A stretch of DNA of 64,000 bases from Treponema ruminis (GTDB lineage Bacteria > Spirochaetota > Spirochaetia > Treponematales > Treponemataceae), in the NCBI GenBank assembly GCA_017161305.1, contig CP031518.1, forward strand, positions 2,790,001 to 2,854,000. The letters are read 5' to 3'. Shown one piece after another: positions 8,023 to 16,418 of this stretch; the first letter of the stretch is position 1; the number at the start of each line of letters is the position of its first letter. Under the pieces are notes generated by a model. It worked only from the letters and a program-made list of their open reading frames with translations, was not told where the DNA came from and ran no database searches. Made by a program: the position numbers and the translations under genes.

Positions 8023-10224
8023 ATGGACGTTTTTTCCCGCTATGCCCCCTTCATCCAGGACGCTATCTACAAAAGCGGGTGGAATGCTCTCAGGGCGGTG
8101 CAGAATGCCGCTGGCGAGGTGCTGTTTGGCAGCGACGACAACCTGCTGTTGACGGCCTCGACCGCCAGCGGCAAGACCGAAGCGGTCTTCTTCCCGATTC
8201 TCACGTTGCTTGAGGAAGACCCTTCTTCCACCATCGGCGTGCTCTATATCGCCCCATTGAAGGCCTTGATCAACGACCAGTTCGAGCGGCTTGGCGAGCT
8301 TTGCGAGAATCATGGCATCCCGGTGACCCGTTGGCATGGAGATGTCCCTGACAGCCAGAAGCGGAGACTGCTCCGCCATCCTTCTGGCATCCTGCAGATC
8401 ACCCCTGAATCGCTGGAATCGATGCTGATCCATAAGCACATGGCCCTTCCATCCCTTTTCGGGGATCTCCGCTTCATCGTCATCGACGAGATCCACGCGT
8501 TGCTTCGGGGCGACCGGGGGCTGCAGACCATCTGCCAGATCGAGCGCCTTGCCCGCGGGGCGGGCTGCGACCCCCGCAGGGTCGGGCTGTCGGCCACCAT
8601 CGGCAATCCCGAGGATGCGGGAACCCTGCTCGGGTCCGGCAGCCGGAGACGGGTGGCGATTCCCCGGTTTGACGGTGGCAAGGACGTCTGGCGTCTCTCG
8701 ATGGAGCACTTCTACCATTCCGACCCGCAGGCGGGGGAGATGCCGCGAGAAGATGTCCCGCACAAGGTCGACGCCCCGGATCCGGGAATCGCCTATATCT
8801 TCACCCATTCAGCTGGCCACAAGTGCTTGGTGTTCACCAATTCTCGGGAAGAGTGCGAGACTGTCTGCCAGCAGCTCCGGCACATGTGCGAGGTGCGCCA
8901 CGAACCCGACCGTTTCCTGATCCACCATGGAAACCTTTCCGCTTCCTTTCGCGAGGACGCCGAGGCGGAAATGAAGGACGAGCTGTCGCTGAAGTCGGTC
9001 TGCGCCACGGCGACACTGGAACTAGGAATCGATATCGGCCGTTTGGAACGGGCCTTCCAGATTGACGCCCCTTATACGGTCAGCGCCTTCCTGCAAAGGC
9101 TGGGACGGACCGGACGGCGGGGAAGTCCCTCGGAGATGTGGTTCGTCATGCGCGAAGAGCACCAGGACAGCCGGGCAATCAGTCCCGACCGGATTCCTTG
9201 GCGCCTGATCCAGGGAATCGCTCTGGTCCAGCTCTCTATCGAGGAGCACTTTGTCGAACCGCCACGGATGGGCCGGTTGCCGTTCAGCCTGCTGTATCAC
9301 CAGACGATGAGCACGTTGGCGGCTGACGGAGAGATGACACCTGCCGGACTGGCCTCCAAGGTGTTGTCCCTTTCCAGCTTCTCGCATGTCAGCCAGGATG
9401 ATTACCGGTTGCTTTTGAGGCATCTGCTTGCCATCAACCATATCGAGAAGACGGAAAATGGAGGCCTGATTGTCGGGATTGCCGGAGAGAGGGTGGTCAA
9501 TTCCTTCAAGTTCTACGCGGTCTTCCAGGAGAATGTCGAGTATTCAGTCCATGCGGGCAGTGAGGAACTGGGCACGATTGTCCGCCCACCGGAACCGGGC
9601 AACAAGATCGCCATCGCAGGCCGTGTCTGGAATGTCGACGAGGTCGACCACAAGCAACTACGTGTCTTGGTCACCTTGGTCAAGGGTTCGATTCCTGCCT
9701 ATTTCGGCGATGTGGCGGGCGACATCCACACCCATATCTTGGAGCGGATGTATGAGGTGCTGTCCGAGGATACGGTCTATCCCTATCTTCTGCGACATGC
9801 CCGCGCCCGTCTTCTTGAGGCACGTAAAATCTTCTTCCAGTCAGGCATGGAACGGCCTTTGATCCACCTTGGCGGGAACATGTACGCGCTGTTTCCTTGG
9901 CTTGGCACCTTCGCTTTTCTCGCCCTTGAACGGCTGTTGAAAATCAAGTGCGCCAGCCGTCTTGGGTTGAAGAGCCTGGTATCCTCGCGCCCCTATTACC
10001 TTCGCTTCACCATGCAGGTTGACGCCTGTGAGTTCTTCCAGGTGGTGCGGGAAGAGGTTTCCAGGAAGTTCGACCCGCTCGACCTGGTCTTTCCGAACGA
10101 GGTTCCCGTCTTCGAGAAATACGACCCGTATGTGCCAGAAGAGCTGGTACGCAAAGGGTTCGCCTATGGCGTGCTGGATGTCGAAGGGATGAAAAAACGG
10201 GTGCTCTCCTGGGAAACTCGCTAA
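8023..10224 (+). CDS. Lhr/BrxHI-like SF2 DEAD/DEAH-box helicase
   Basis: A 733-residue ATP-dependent nucleic acid helicase. Motif I is TASTASGKT (about 45-53), motif II is DEIH (about 155, in VIDEIHALL), motif III is SAT (GLSATIG) and motif VI is QRLGRTGRRG (about 357). This arrangement and the long C-terminal part match Lhr-like helicases, but it is about half the length of full Lhr and nearer to the BrxHI class. RBS GAGGTAGAAG precedes the ATG. As last gene of the three-gene operon it probably acts on DNA together with the DUF2791 ATPase. Confidence 0.88.
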   Translation: MDVFSRYAPFIQDAIYKSGWNALRAVQNAAGEVLFGSDDNLLLTASTASGKTEAVFFPILTLLEEDPSSTIGVLYIAPLKALINDQFERLGELCENHGIPVTRWHGDVPDSQKRRLLRHPSGILQITPESLESMLIHKHMALPSLFGDLRFIVIDEIHALLRGDRGLQTICQIERLARGAGCDPRRVGLSATIGNPEDAGTLLGSGSRRRVAIPRFDGGKDVWRLSMEHFYHSDPQAGEMPREDVPHKVDAPDPGIAYIFTHSAGHKCLVFTNSREECETVCQQLRHMCEVRHEPDRFLIHHGNLSASFREDAEAEMKDELSLKSVCATATLELGIDIGRLERAFQIDAPYTVSAFLQRLGRTGRRGSPSEMWFVMREEHQDSRAISPDRIPWRLIQGIALVQLSIEEHFVEPPRMGRLPFSLLYHQTMSTLAADGEMTPAGLASKVLSLSSFSHVSQDDYRLLLRHLLAINHIEKTENGGLIVGIAGERVVNSFKFYAVFQENVEYSVHAGSEELGTIVRPPEPGNKIAIAGRVWNVDEVDHKQLRVLVTLVKGSIPAYFGDVAGDIHTHILERMYEVLSEDTVYPYLLRHARARLLEARKIFFQSGMERPLIHLGGNMYALFPWLGTFAFLALERLLKIKCASRLGLKSLVSSRPYYLRFTMQVDACEFFQVVREEVSRKFDPLDLVFPNEVPVFEKYDPYVPEELVRKGFAYGVLDVEGMKKRVLSWETR

Positions 10225-10363
10225 GGCAGGCAAGACAAGAAAGTAAGGTGTCTGTCTTCCTTGGCAAGGATTGTGATTGCTTTGTTTCTTGTCATGAAAA
10301 TCGTTGTTTTAAGTCATATTTTTCAACAATTCTAAAAAAATGTACCCTCCGAAAAGGTGTCCC

Positions 10364-10391
10364 TTGCGCCTTCTTCTCCCAACGGTAAACT
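10364..10391 (+). promoter_or_regulatory. Possible promoter of the first sugar ABC operon
   Basis: TTGCGC, 16-bp spacer, TAAACT, 21 bp before the ATG. The preceding 140 bp is AT-richer than the surrounding genes and holds no gene. A weak match that fits the only intergenic space in front of the operon. Confidence 0.3.
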
Positions 10392-10412
10392 GGACGCAAA
10401 GGGTGGTTCCGA

Positions 10413-11366
10413 ATGAAAGGAAACAAAAACAAGCGTGGAATTCTAGAACCGAGAAAGGTCCCATTCCTCAAGCTGGTAGACCAGTCGAAATATCTGTTGT
10501 TCATGGTTTTCCCCGGACTGGCGATTCTGTTGGTGTACCGGTATCTGCCGATGGTAGGCCTGATCATCGCTTTCAAACGGTTCAGCTTTGCTCTTGGATT
10601 GTTTCGTAGCAAATGGGTAGGACTTGACAACTTTTTCTTCCTGTTTACCAAACATCCCAACTTCTTTCATCTCGTGCGGAACACTCTATATATCAGCCTG
10701 CTAAAGTTGGTGTTCTATTTTCCCGTTCCGATTTTTCTCGCTTTGTTGATTAATGAGGTCCCGGCAAGCAACCCATTCAAACGCTACGTTCAGACCATCA
10801 TCTACTTGCCCCATTTCGTCTCCTGGGTCGTCTTTGGTTCAATCGTCATTCAGTTTCTGATGCCTGGAACCGGATTGATAAACAAACTCATCACAGCTTT
10901 TGGCGGCAAAGAAATATTCTTCATGGCGGAAACGGGATGGTTTCGGCCGATTGTAGTCTTCACCGAGATTATCAAATCTTCGGGATGGGGTAGCATCCTC
11001 TATCTTGCTGCTTTGACAGGCATTAATCCGGAACTCTACGAAGAGGCAGTCCTAGAAGGGGCATCCCGAAGGCAGAAAACCTTAATGATCACGATACCCT
11101 GCATTTCCGACACCATTATTACATTGCTCCTGCTGGAAATCGGAAAGTTGATGAACGTAGGTTTTGAACAAATCTATGTGCTCTACAACCCGACGGTCTA
11201 TTCAGTCGGCGACGTGCTTTCAACCTATATCTACCGTATCGGTATCGGGCAGGCGAACTACTCGATTACTACAGCAATCGGATTGTTCCAGTCAGCCATT
11301 GGGCTCATTCTGATTCTGGGAGCAAACGCGGTGTGCAAGCGGTTGTTCGACAAGACAATCTGGTGA
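10413..11366 (+). CDS. Sugar ABC transporter permease, LplB family
   Basis: A 317-residue membrane permease of the carbohydrate uptake type 1 group. Helices start at 'LLFMVFPGLAILLVYRYLPM'. The cytoplasmic EAA loop reads YEEAVLEGASRRQKTLMITI, the contact site for the shared ATPase. The family usually imports oligosaccharides, often uronate-containing ones. It is followed after 13 bp by its partner permease. No ATPase gene is in the cluster, as is normal for this family, which uses a common MsmX-type ATPase encoded elsewhere. Confidence 0.88.
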   Translation: MKGNKNKRGILEPRKVPFLKLVDQSKYLLFMVFPGLAILLVYRYLPMVGLIIAFKRFSFALGLFRSKWVGLDNFFFLFTKHPNFFHLVRNTLYISLLKLVFYFPVPIFLALLINEVPASNPFKRYVQTIIYLPHFVSWVVFGSIVIQFLMPGTGLINKLITAFGGKEIFFMAETGWFRPIVVFTEIIKSSGWGSILYLAALTGINPELYEEAVLEGASRRQKTLMITIPCISDTIITLLLLEIGKLMNVGFEQIYVLYNPTVYSVGDVLSTYIYRIGIGQANYSITTAIGLFQSAIGLILILGANAVCKRLFDKTIW

Positions 11367-11379
11367 GGAGAAGACTAGC

Positions 11380-12243
11380 ATGTCGAAGTATGAAAAAAAG
11401 AGTTCTATGGTTTTCACCTACCTGTTCCTAAGCCTCTTCGCTCTGTTGTGCCTGCTTCCATTCTGGTATGTGATCACCATCTCATTCAGCAACCCGTCTT
11501 TAGTGAGGGAAGGAGAGATTCACCTGTTGCCCGTCGGTTTCAACCTCAAGGCGTATCAAGTGATTCTCAGGGAGAAGACTTTCTATAACAGCTTCAAGGT
11601 GAGCGTCTTCCGCACCCTTGTCGGTTCCGCTCTGGCAATCACCGTGCAGAGCATGTTCGCTTTTGCTGTCAGCAGGCGGCATATGGTGTGCCGCAGATTG
11701 TTAAAGAGGATGGTGCTTTTCGCCGTTTTGTTCAACGGAGGTATCATTCCCACCTTTCTTGTCGTCTGCGACACGCACTTGTTCGACACCATCTGGGCTC
11801 TTATCATCCCTGTGGCGTTCAGTCCGTGGAATGTGATTATTCTGACCAGTTTTTTCGAGTCATTGCCGGTTTCCTTGGAAGAGAGCGCGCGGATCGATGG
11901 AGCAAACGACCTCCAGATTTTCGGCAGGATTTGCCTGCCACTCTCCACCGCATCGATTGCGACGATTCTCCTATTCATTGCCGTGAGCCATTGGAACAAT
12001 CTGATGGATGGAGTCATCTATATCAACAGTTCCCGCCTGAAACCTCTTCAGGTCTATCTGAACGACATGGTCATGAGGACTCAGATGCAGGACATGTTTG
12101 CGGATGCAGGGGATATGGAATTGCCTACGCTTTCGATTCAGACAGCAGCTATCTTCGCATCCACAGTACCTATTCTCGTCGTTTACCCGTTTGTGCAGCG
12201 CTATTTCGTAAAAGGAGTAATGATTGGCGCGGTGAAGGGTTGA
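11380..12243 (+). CDS. Sugar ABC transporter permease, YtcP family
   Basis: A 287-residue second permease subunit. It has six predicted helices and the EAA loop LEESARIDGANDLQIFGRI (about 167-185), and ends in the family-typical '...RYFVKGVMIGAVKG'. RBS GAGGAG lies before the ATG. It pairs with the LplB-like subunit upstream, and the binding protein follows 40 bp downstream. Confidence 0.88.
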   Translation: MSKYEKKSSMVFTYLFLSLFALLCLLPFWYVITISFSNPSLVREGEIHLLPVGFNLKAYQVILREKTFYNSFKVSVFRTLVGSALAITVQSMFAFAVSRRHMVCRRLLKRMVLFAVLFNGGIIPTFLVVCDTHLFDTIWALIIPVAFSPWNVIILTSFFESLPVSLEESARIDGANDLQIFGRICLPLSTASIATILLFIAVSHWNNLMDGVIYINSSRLKPLQVYLNDMVMRTQMQDMFADAGDMELPTLSIQTAAIFASTVPILVVYPFVQRYFVKGVMIGAVKG

Positions 12244-12283
12244 AGCTTGGTTACCACCTGCATGGCAGGATAAGGAGGTTTGT

Positions 12284-13780
12284 ATGAGTACACGGAACAA
12301 GGTGTTGACACTTGCATTGCTGGTTGCAGGGTGTGTTGTGTTCGCACAGGGTGGCAAAGAGGCTGTTAGCAAAAAGGGAGAGATTCCCAAGCTTACCTTT
12401 TTGACTAATGTGAACGTTGATACCGAGGGATATGACGTCAATGAAAGTCCGTATCTGAAGTTCATTGAGGATAAATTTGGCGTAGACATCGAGATTATTA
12501 CCGAGTCGACTCAGTATCAGGAGAAATTGAATGCTACCATGGCGAGCGGCAACTTGCCCGACTATGTCAATATTATCAAGAAGGCGGACTTGCAGAGATG
12601 GGCGAGCGAGGGGCTTTTGATGCCACTTGATGACTTGCTGAAGAAGTGTCCGAATCTTCAGAGTCAGATTATGCCTCTGGCATGGAGCCTGAGCACCTAT
12701 GACGGTGACAACAAAATCTATGGTGTCCCGTTGCTCCGATATGATTCAACTCCGTTGATGACTTACGCTCGGAAGGACTGGATGGATAAACTTGGCATCA
12801 AACCTGAGGATGTGAAGACTACCGACGATTGGTACAACCTGCTGTACAAGTTTGTCCATGATGATCCCGATGGCAATGGAAAAAACGATACGATGGGCCT
12901 TGCATCCCGCAACAACGATTACTCGGCTGTCTATTTGACTTTCCCGGAGGCGTTTAACGGGGCCTGCGACCAAATTATAGATGGCAAAGTAATTCCGAAT
13001 TATCTGACCCCAGGATACAAAGACTATCTGAAATACATGCAGAAGTTGTATGTTGATGGTCTGGTCGATCAGCAATACTTAGTTACCTCTTCCCAGCAGA
13101 TGTGGGAGAAGATTCGTGATGGTAAGGTCGGAGCGTTTCTTGGGTTCTGGATGCTCACCGAACTTCGAAGCTTGAATGTGGATATTTCGAATTTTTATCC
13201 GATTGAGCCACCTCTTCGGTCCGATGGTACTCGTAGTTTCTATCGCTATGGTTCCCCGATTCGTACTTACACGGCGATTTCCGCTACCTGCAAGAATCCG
13301 GAGAAGGTGATGGAGATTCTTGATTGGGCGGCGACGGAAGAGGGTGGCATTTTTGTCTTTGCCGGTATCGAAGGCCTTGATTGGAACCGCGACGCTAGTG
13401 GCAACATTGTCATCAAACCCGAAAGGCGAGGCAAGAATACCTCATTGCGCTTCATCTTGCTTGGAGCCCAGAAACCGAAGATTGACACCCCTGTCCTTGA
13501 GAGCCTGATGGCTCAGAGCTGGGGAGAGGCAGGACTGAACGACTTGGCGGTCGCCAGCAGGAGCGGGGGGTATGACGAGATTGAGATGGTAGCCCCTTAT
13601 TTTCCTGAGCTTGCTGTCTATGATATCGATTCTCAAGTAAAGGAGTTCAGGGATCTTGCCATTATGGGGAAAATCGATATCGACAAGGAGTGGGATGGCT
13701 ATGTGAAGAAGATCCTTGACGCTGGAGCTTCCCAGAAGATTAGGCTCATGACCGATTGGTACAACAAGAACCATAAATGA
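12284..13780 (+). CDS. Extracellular sugar-binding protein of the ABC importer
   Basis: A 498-residue solute-binding protein of family 1. The N-terminus is an export signal ending LLVAGCVVFAQGG; LVAGC resembles a lipobox, so it may be a lipoprotein, although cleavage after VFA is also possible. The mature protein has the family features 'ATMASGNLPDYV', 'YGVPLLRYDSTPLM' and 'DDPDGNGKNDTMG', the last an EF-hand-like calcium loop common in LplA-type proteins. Strong RBS AAGGAGG. It delivers an unidentified oligosaccharide to the two permeases upstream. Confidence 0.85.
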   Translation: MSTRNKVLTLALLVAGCVVFAQGGKEAVSKKGEIPKLTFLTNVNVDTEGYDVNESPYLKFIEDKFGVDIEIITESTQYQEKLNATMASGNLPDYVNIIKKADLQRWASEGLLMPLDDLLKKCPNLQSQIMPLAWSLSTYDGDNKIYGVPLLRYDSTPLMTYARKDWMDKLGIKPEDVKTTDDWYNLLYKFVHDDPDGNGKNDTMGLASRNNDYSAVYLTFPEAFNGACDQIIDGKVIPNYLTPGYKDYLKYMQKLYVDGLVDQQYLVTSSQQMWEKIRDGKVGAFLGFWMLTELRSLNVDISNFYPIEPPLRSDGTRSFYRYGSPIRTYTAISATCKNPEKVMEILDWAATEEGGIFVFAGIEGLDWNRDASGNIVIKPERRGKNTSLRFILLGAQKPKIDTPVLESLMAQSWGEAGLNDLAVASRSGGYDEIEMVAPYFPELAVYDIDSQVKEFRDLAIMGKIDIDKEWDGYVKKILDAGASQKIRLMTDWYNKNHK

Positions 13781-13844
13781 GTATTGAGTCCTCTCTGGTT
13801 TCTTTGCGCCGGGCTGGCAGACTTCTGCAATCCCGGCGGATTTC

Positions 13845-16091
13845 ATGTACAATACGAAAATGGTGAAACGGGAAAAATCGTTTTTCCTCAAAATTTTTGC
13901 TTCATATGTCGCCTTGCTTGCGGTGCTGCTCGCAATGGGGGTGGTTCTCTACGTGCATGCCTCTGGGGAAATCAAGGATCAAATTGAAAGCCAAGGGGAA
14001 CAGAGCTTGGTCCAAGTGGAGAAGGCTTTCAACGCCGAGTTCCAAAACGTGGAGATGATGCTGACTCAGATTTCGATGCGTCCAGAAGTCCGTTCATTCA
14101 TGCTTGAGGACAAGGTGAACGATGCGGAAGACGCCTATCATCTGAAGCAGATTATCAACAGCCTCTCCTCGTATTCCTTGCTTTCGGACTTTATCGGCAA
14201 CTACTATATCTGGTTCTGGAAGAACGACTACGTGATTACCCGCTCCTATGCGTACCGTTCCGATGATTTTTTCCGCCTCTGCTACGGAGATAGCGGTATG
14301 AGTTATGAACAATGGGAGGCTTCCAAGAAAGCAAGGACTCCCTATGTGGGGTACGAACGTACCGTTCCTTCGGAGTTTGAGGGGTCGGGAGGGGGAAATG
14401 TCATCGAATATGGCCTTTCCGTCCCGCTTGGGGTCGGACCTGCTCTTGGATGTATCACCGCGATGGTCGACGAGTCCCAGGTGCAGGCATTGCTTTCCCA
14501 GTCCGCGCCTTGGGGGGTGAGTTACGCTTATATCGCCGATAACCGGGGAAACATCGTGAGCTTCTATGGAGCTGGAGAGCAGGACATCTGTCGGCCTGAC
14601 GAACTTCCTGCAGGAGACCACGGGTATTTCACCTGGGGGCGCGGCTCGAGCCGGCTTTTCCTTTCGTACGCGCGAAGCGGAGATGGAAAATGGCAGTACG
14701 TAATCGCCTGTTCCCCACTGGAGATGCTCAGCCCCGTAGTTCGCATGAGGAACCGGTACCTGCTCCTTCTTGGGGCGCTTTTCGCGATTTCCCTGTTGTG
14801 TGTCTTCTTCCTTTCCTTCCATCAATCCAAGCCCCTCGGGGACATCGCCAGTTCGTTGGCCGCCAAGGACATTTCCGCTCACGACCTAGGGTCGCTAAAA
14901 GAAGCAGTAAGTAGCCTAATCCGGGACAACGACGCCTTTGCCGAGGAACGAGTTCGGCAGGATGAAATACTCCATTCGGTTTTTCTGCTTCGCCTTCTTC
15001 AGGGGACATTGTCCTCAGGCCCAAATTCTTTCGACAAGGATATTGAGAGATTGCAGATTTTGGTAGCCAAACGCTATCAGGTAGTGCTGATGCATCTTGA
15101 GGGTGCGGACGGCGAGGATCCTTTGGCGGACGTCCGCTTGGTGCTGAAGAGGAAGGCAGAGGAGAACTTCGAGGATTTCCGTCTGGAAACCGTCGATATC
15201 GATGCACGGACCATTGCGTTTATCTGTTTTTCTGACGTAGATGACAACATCGCATGTGGCCAGCAGATCCAATCCTGGTTCGACGCGCTTTCCCGTGAGA
15301 TGGAACGTGTCTTGCATCTCCGGCAGATTGTTGTCCAAGGAAGTGTCGTGGATACCCCTTCGCGGATTCAGGAATCCTATGGTCAGGCTACATATGCACT
15401 TCAGAACAAACTGCTTGGGGGTGGTGGCAGCGGCGCTGGCATGGAGCGGGGGACTGGCTATCCGCTCGCCATGGAGATGCATTTGGTCAACGCTACCTAC
15501 GATGGCGATGTGGATGCAATCCGGGCTATCCTCACGAACCTGTTCCGGCAAAATAACATGTTTGTCCATGCGGATAACGAGGAGCTACTCCTTATGCTGG
15601 CGGCCCTGAAGAACACTTTGCTGAGAATTCTGCAATCCTCGTTCGGTCCTTCGGCAGATACTACGTTGCTCAAGAATCAGATTGAATCGATAGAACGATT
15701 GGACCAAGAGGACATCCTGGGTGTCTTTGCGCAGGTTTCAGGAGCCTTGGTAGTCCAGCGAAAGGGTGAGAAGGAGGAGTTCGCTCGGAAGATGCTCTCC
15801 TATGTCGATGCACATTATTTGGAGAAGAATTTCTCCCTCACCTCCGTGAGCGACCACTTCCGGCTTAATGAAAGCTATGTCTCCACTTATTTCAAGAAAC
15901 ATTACCATGTCAATTTCCTGATGTATGTGAAGAAGCGTAGACTGGATGAAGCCGCACGGTTGCTCAAGGATTCCGGCATGCCTGTAGAGTCTATCTCCCA
16001 CATGACCGGGTATTCCAATAGTCATTCGTTTCGCAGGGCGTTCAAGGAACGCTATGGCATCAGTCCTGCTGAATATCGGAATCGCTCGTAG
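13845..16091 (+). CDS. Membrane-anchored AraC-family sensor-regulator
   Basis: A 748-residue one-component regulator. TM1 spans residues ~14-36, an extracytoplasmic Cache-like sensor lies at ~37-300, TM2 is at ~301-325 (NRYLLLLGALFAISLLCVFF), and two AraC helix-turn-helices lie at ~650-748 (SLTSVSDHFRLNESYVSTYF; SISHMTGYSNSHSFRRAF). This YesN-like design is typical for LplB/YtcP loci in Paenibacillus and spirochaetes, where the membrane sensor switches on its own importer. It sits 64 bp after the binding-protein gene. The ATG 13845 follows GGCGGA; an ATG five codons later is a possible alternative. Confidence 0.85.
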   Translation: MYNTKMVKREKSFFLKIFASYVALLAVLLAMGVVLYVHASGEIKDQIESQGEQSLVQVEKAFNAEFQNVEMMLTQISMRPEVRSFMLEDKVNDAEDAYHLKQIINSLSSYSLLSDFIGNYYIWFWKNDYVITRSYAYRSDDFFRLCYGDSGMSYEQWEASKKARTPYVGYERTVPSEFEGSGGGNVIEYGLSVPLGVGPALGCITAMVDESQVQALLSQSAPWGVSYAYIADNRGNIVSFYGAGEQDICRPDELPAGDHGYFTWGRGSSRLFLSYARSGDGKWQYVIACSPLEMLSPVVRMRNRYLLLLGALFAISLLCVFFLSFHQSKPLGDIASSLAAKDISAHDLGSLKEAVSSLIRDNDAFAEERVRQDEILHSVFLLRLLQGTLSSGPNSFDKDIERLQILVAKRYQVVLMHLEGADGEDPLADVRLVLKRKAEENFEDFRLETVDIDARTIAFICFSDVDDNIACGQQIQSWFDALSREMERVLHLRQIVVQGSVVDTPSRIQESYGQATYALQNKLLGGGGSGAGMERGTGYPLAMEMHLVNATYDGDVDAIRAILTNLFRQNNMFVHADNEELLLMLAALKNTLLRILQSSFGPSADTTLLKNQIESIERLDQEDILGVFAQVSGALVVQRKGEKEEFARKMLSYVDAHYLEKNFSLTSVSDHFRLNESYVSTYFKKHYHVNFLMYVKKRRLDEAARLLKDSGMPVESISHMTGYSNSHSFRRAFKERYGISPAEYRNRS

Positions 16092-16109
16092 CAGGGCGCT
16101 TTGTCTGCT

Positions 16110-16265
16110 GACAAGAGTGCCGAGACTGCCTTGAGGCAGATCAAGGAGAAGCGCTACGCCGACAAGTTCCGCCTGGAGAAGGGAAAGACGGTCCACCTTT
16201 TGGGCATCGCCTTCAGTTCCATGGGGCACACCGTCCAGGACTGGAAGGAAGAGGTGCTGGCCTGA
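16110..16265 (+). pseudogene. 3' remnant of an AAA-ATPase-like/PD-(D/E)XK gene
   Basis: These 52 codons (DKSAETALRQIKEKRYADKF..., ending KEEVLA) are nearly identical to the last 52 codons of the intact gene at 61681-63267. The nucleotide similarity continues about 60 bp past the stop (ACGTATCGGGT, ACTATGAGCAATAGG). The remaining ~475 codons are missing and no start is present. It is the scar of a second copy lost by deletion or recombination, lying between the AraC sensor and the heparinase gene. Confidence 0.85.
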
Positions 16266-16418
16266 GGAAAACGTATCGGGTTGCATCCGACTATGAGCAA
16301 TAGGCCGGTATTCCGTGTACCCGGAAAATACGGATATCTCTGGTACTCCGCTTCATCCCATAAAAGCCTGTGCAAAGCCAAAATGTGGCAAACCCACGTA
16401 TCAGGCATCAGACACCAG

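Noticed and set aside
4938..10224. Calling the TerB operon a BREX system
   Set aside because: Only BrxD-like and BrxHI-like parts are present; PglX, PglZ, BrxA, BrxB and BrxL are not seen, so the name would mislead.
10234..10293. Inverted repeat GACAAGAAA ... TTTCTTGTC after the helicase gene
   Set aside because: The arms are 42 bases apart with no T run, so it is neither a convincing terminator nor an operator.
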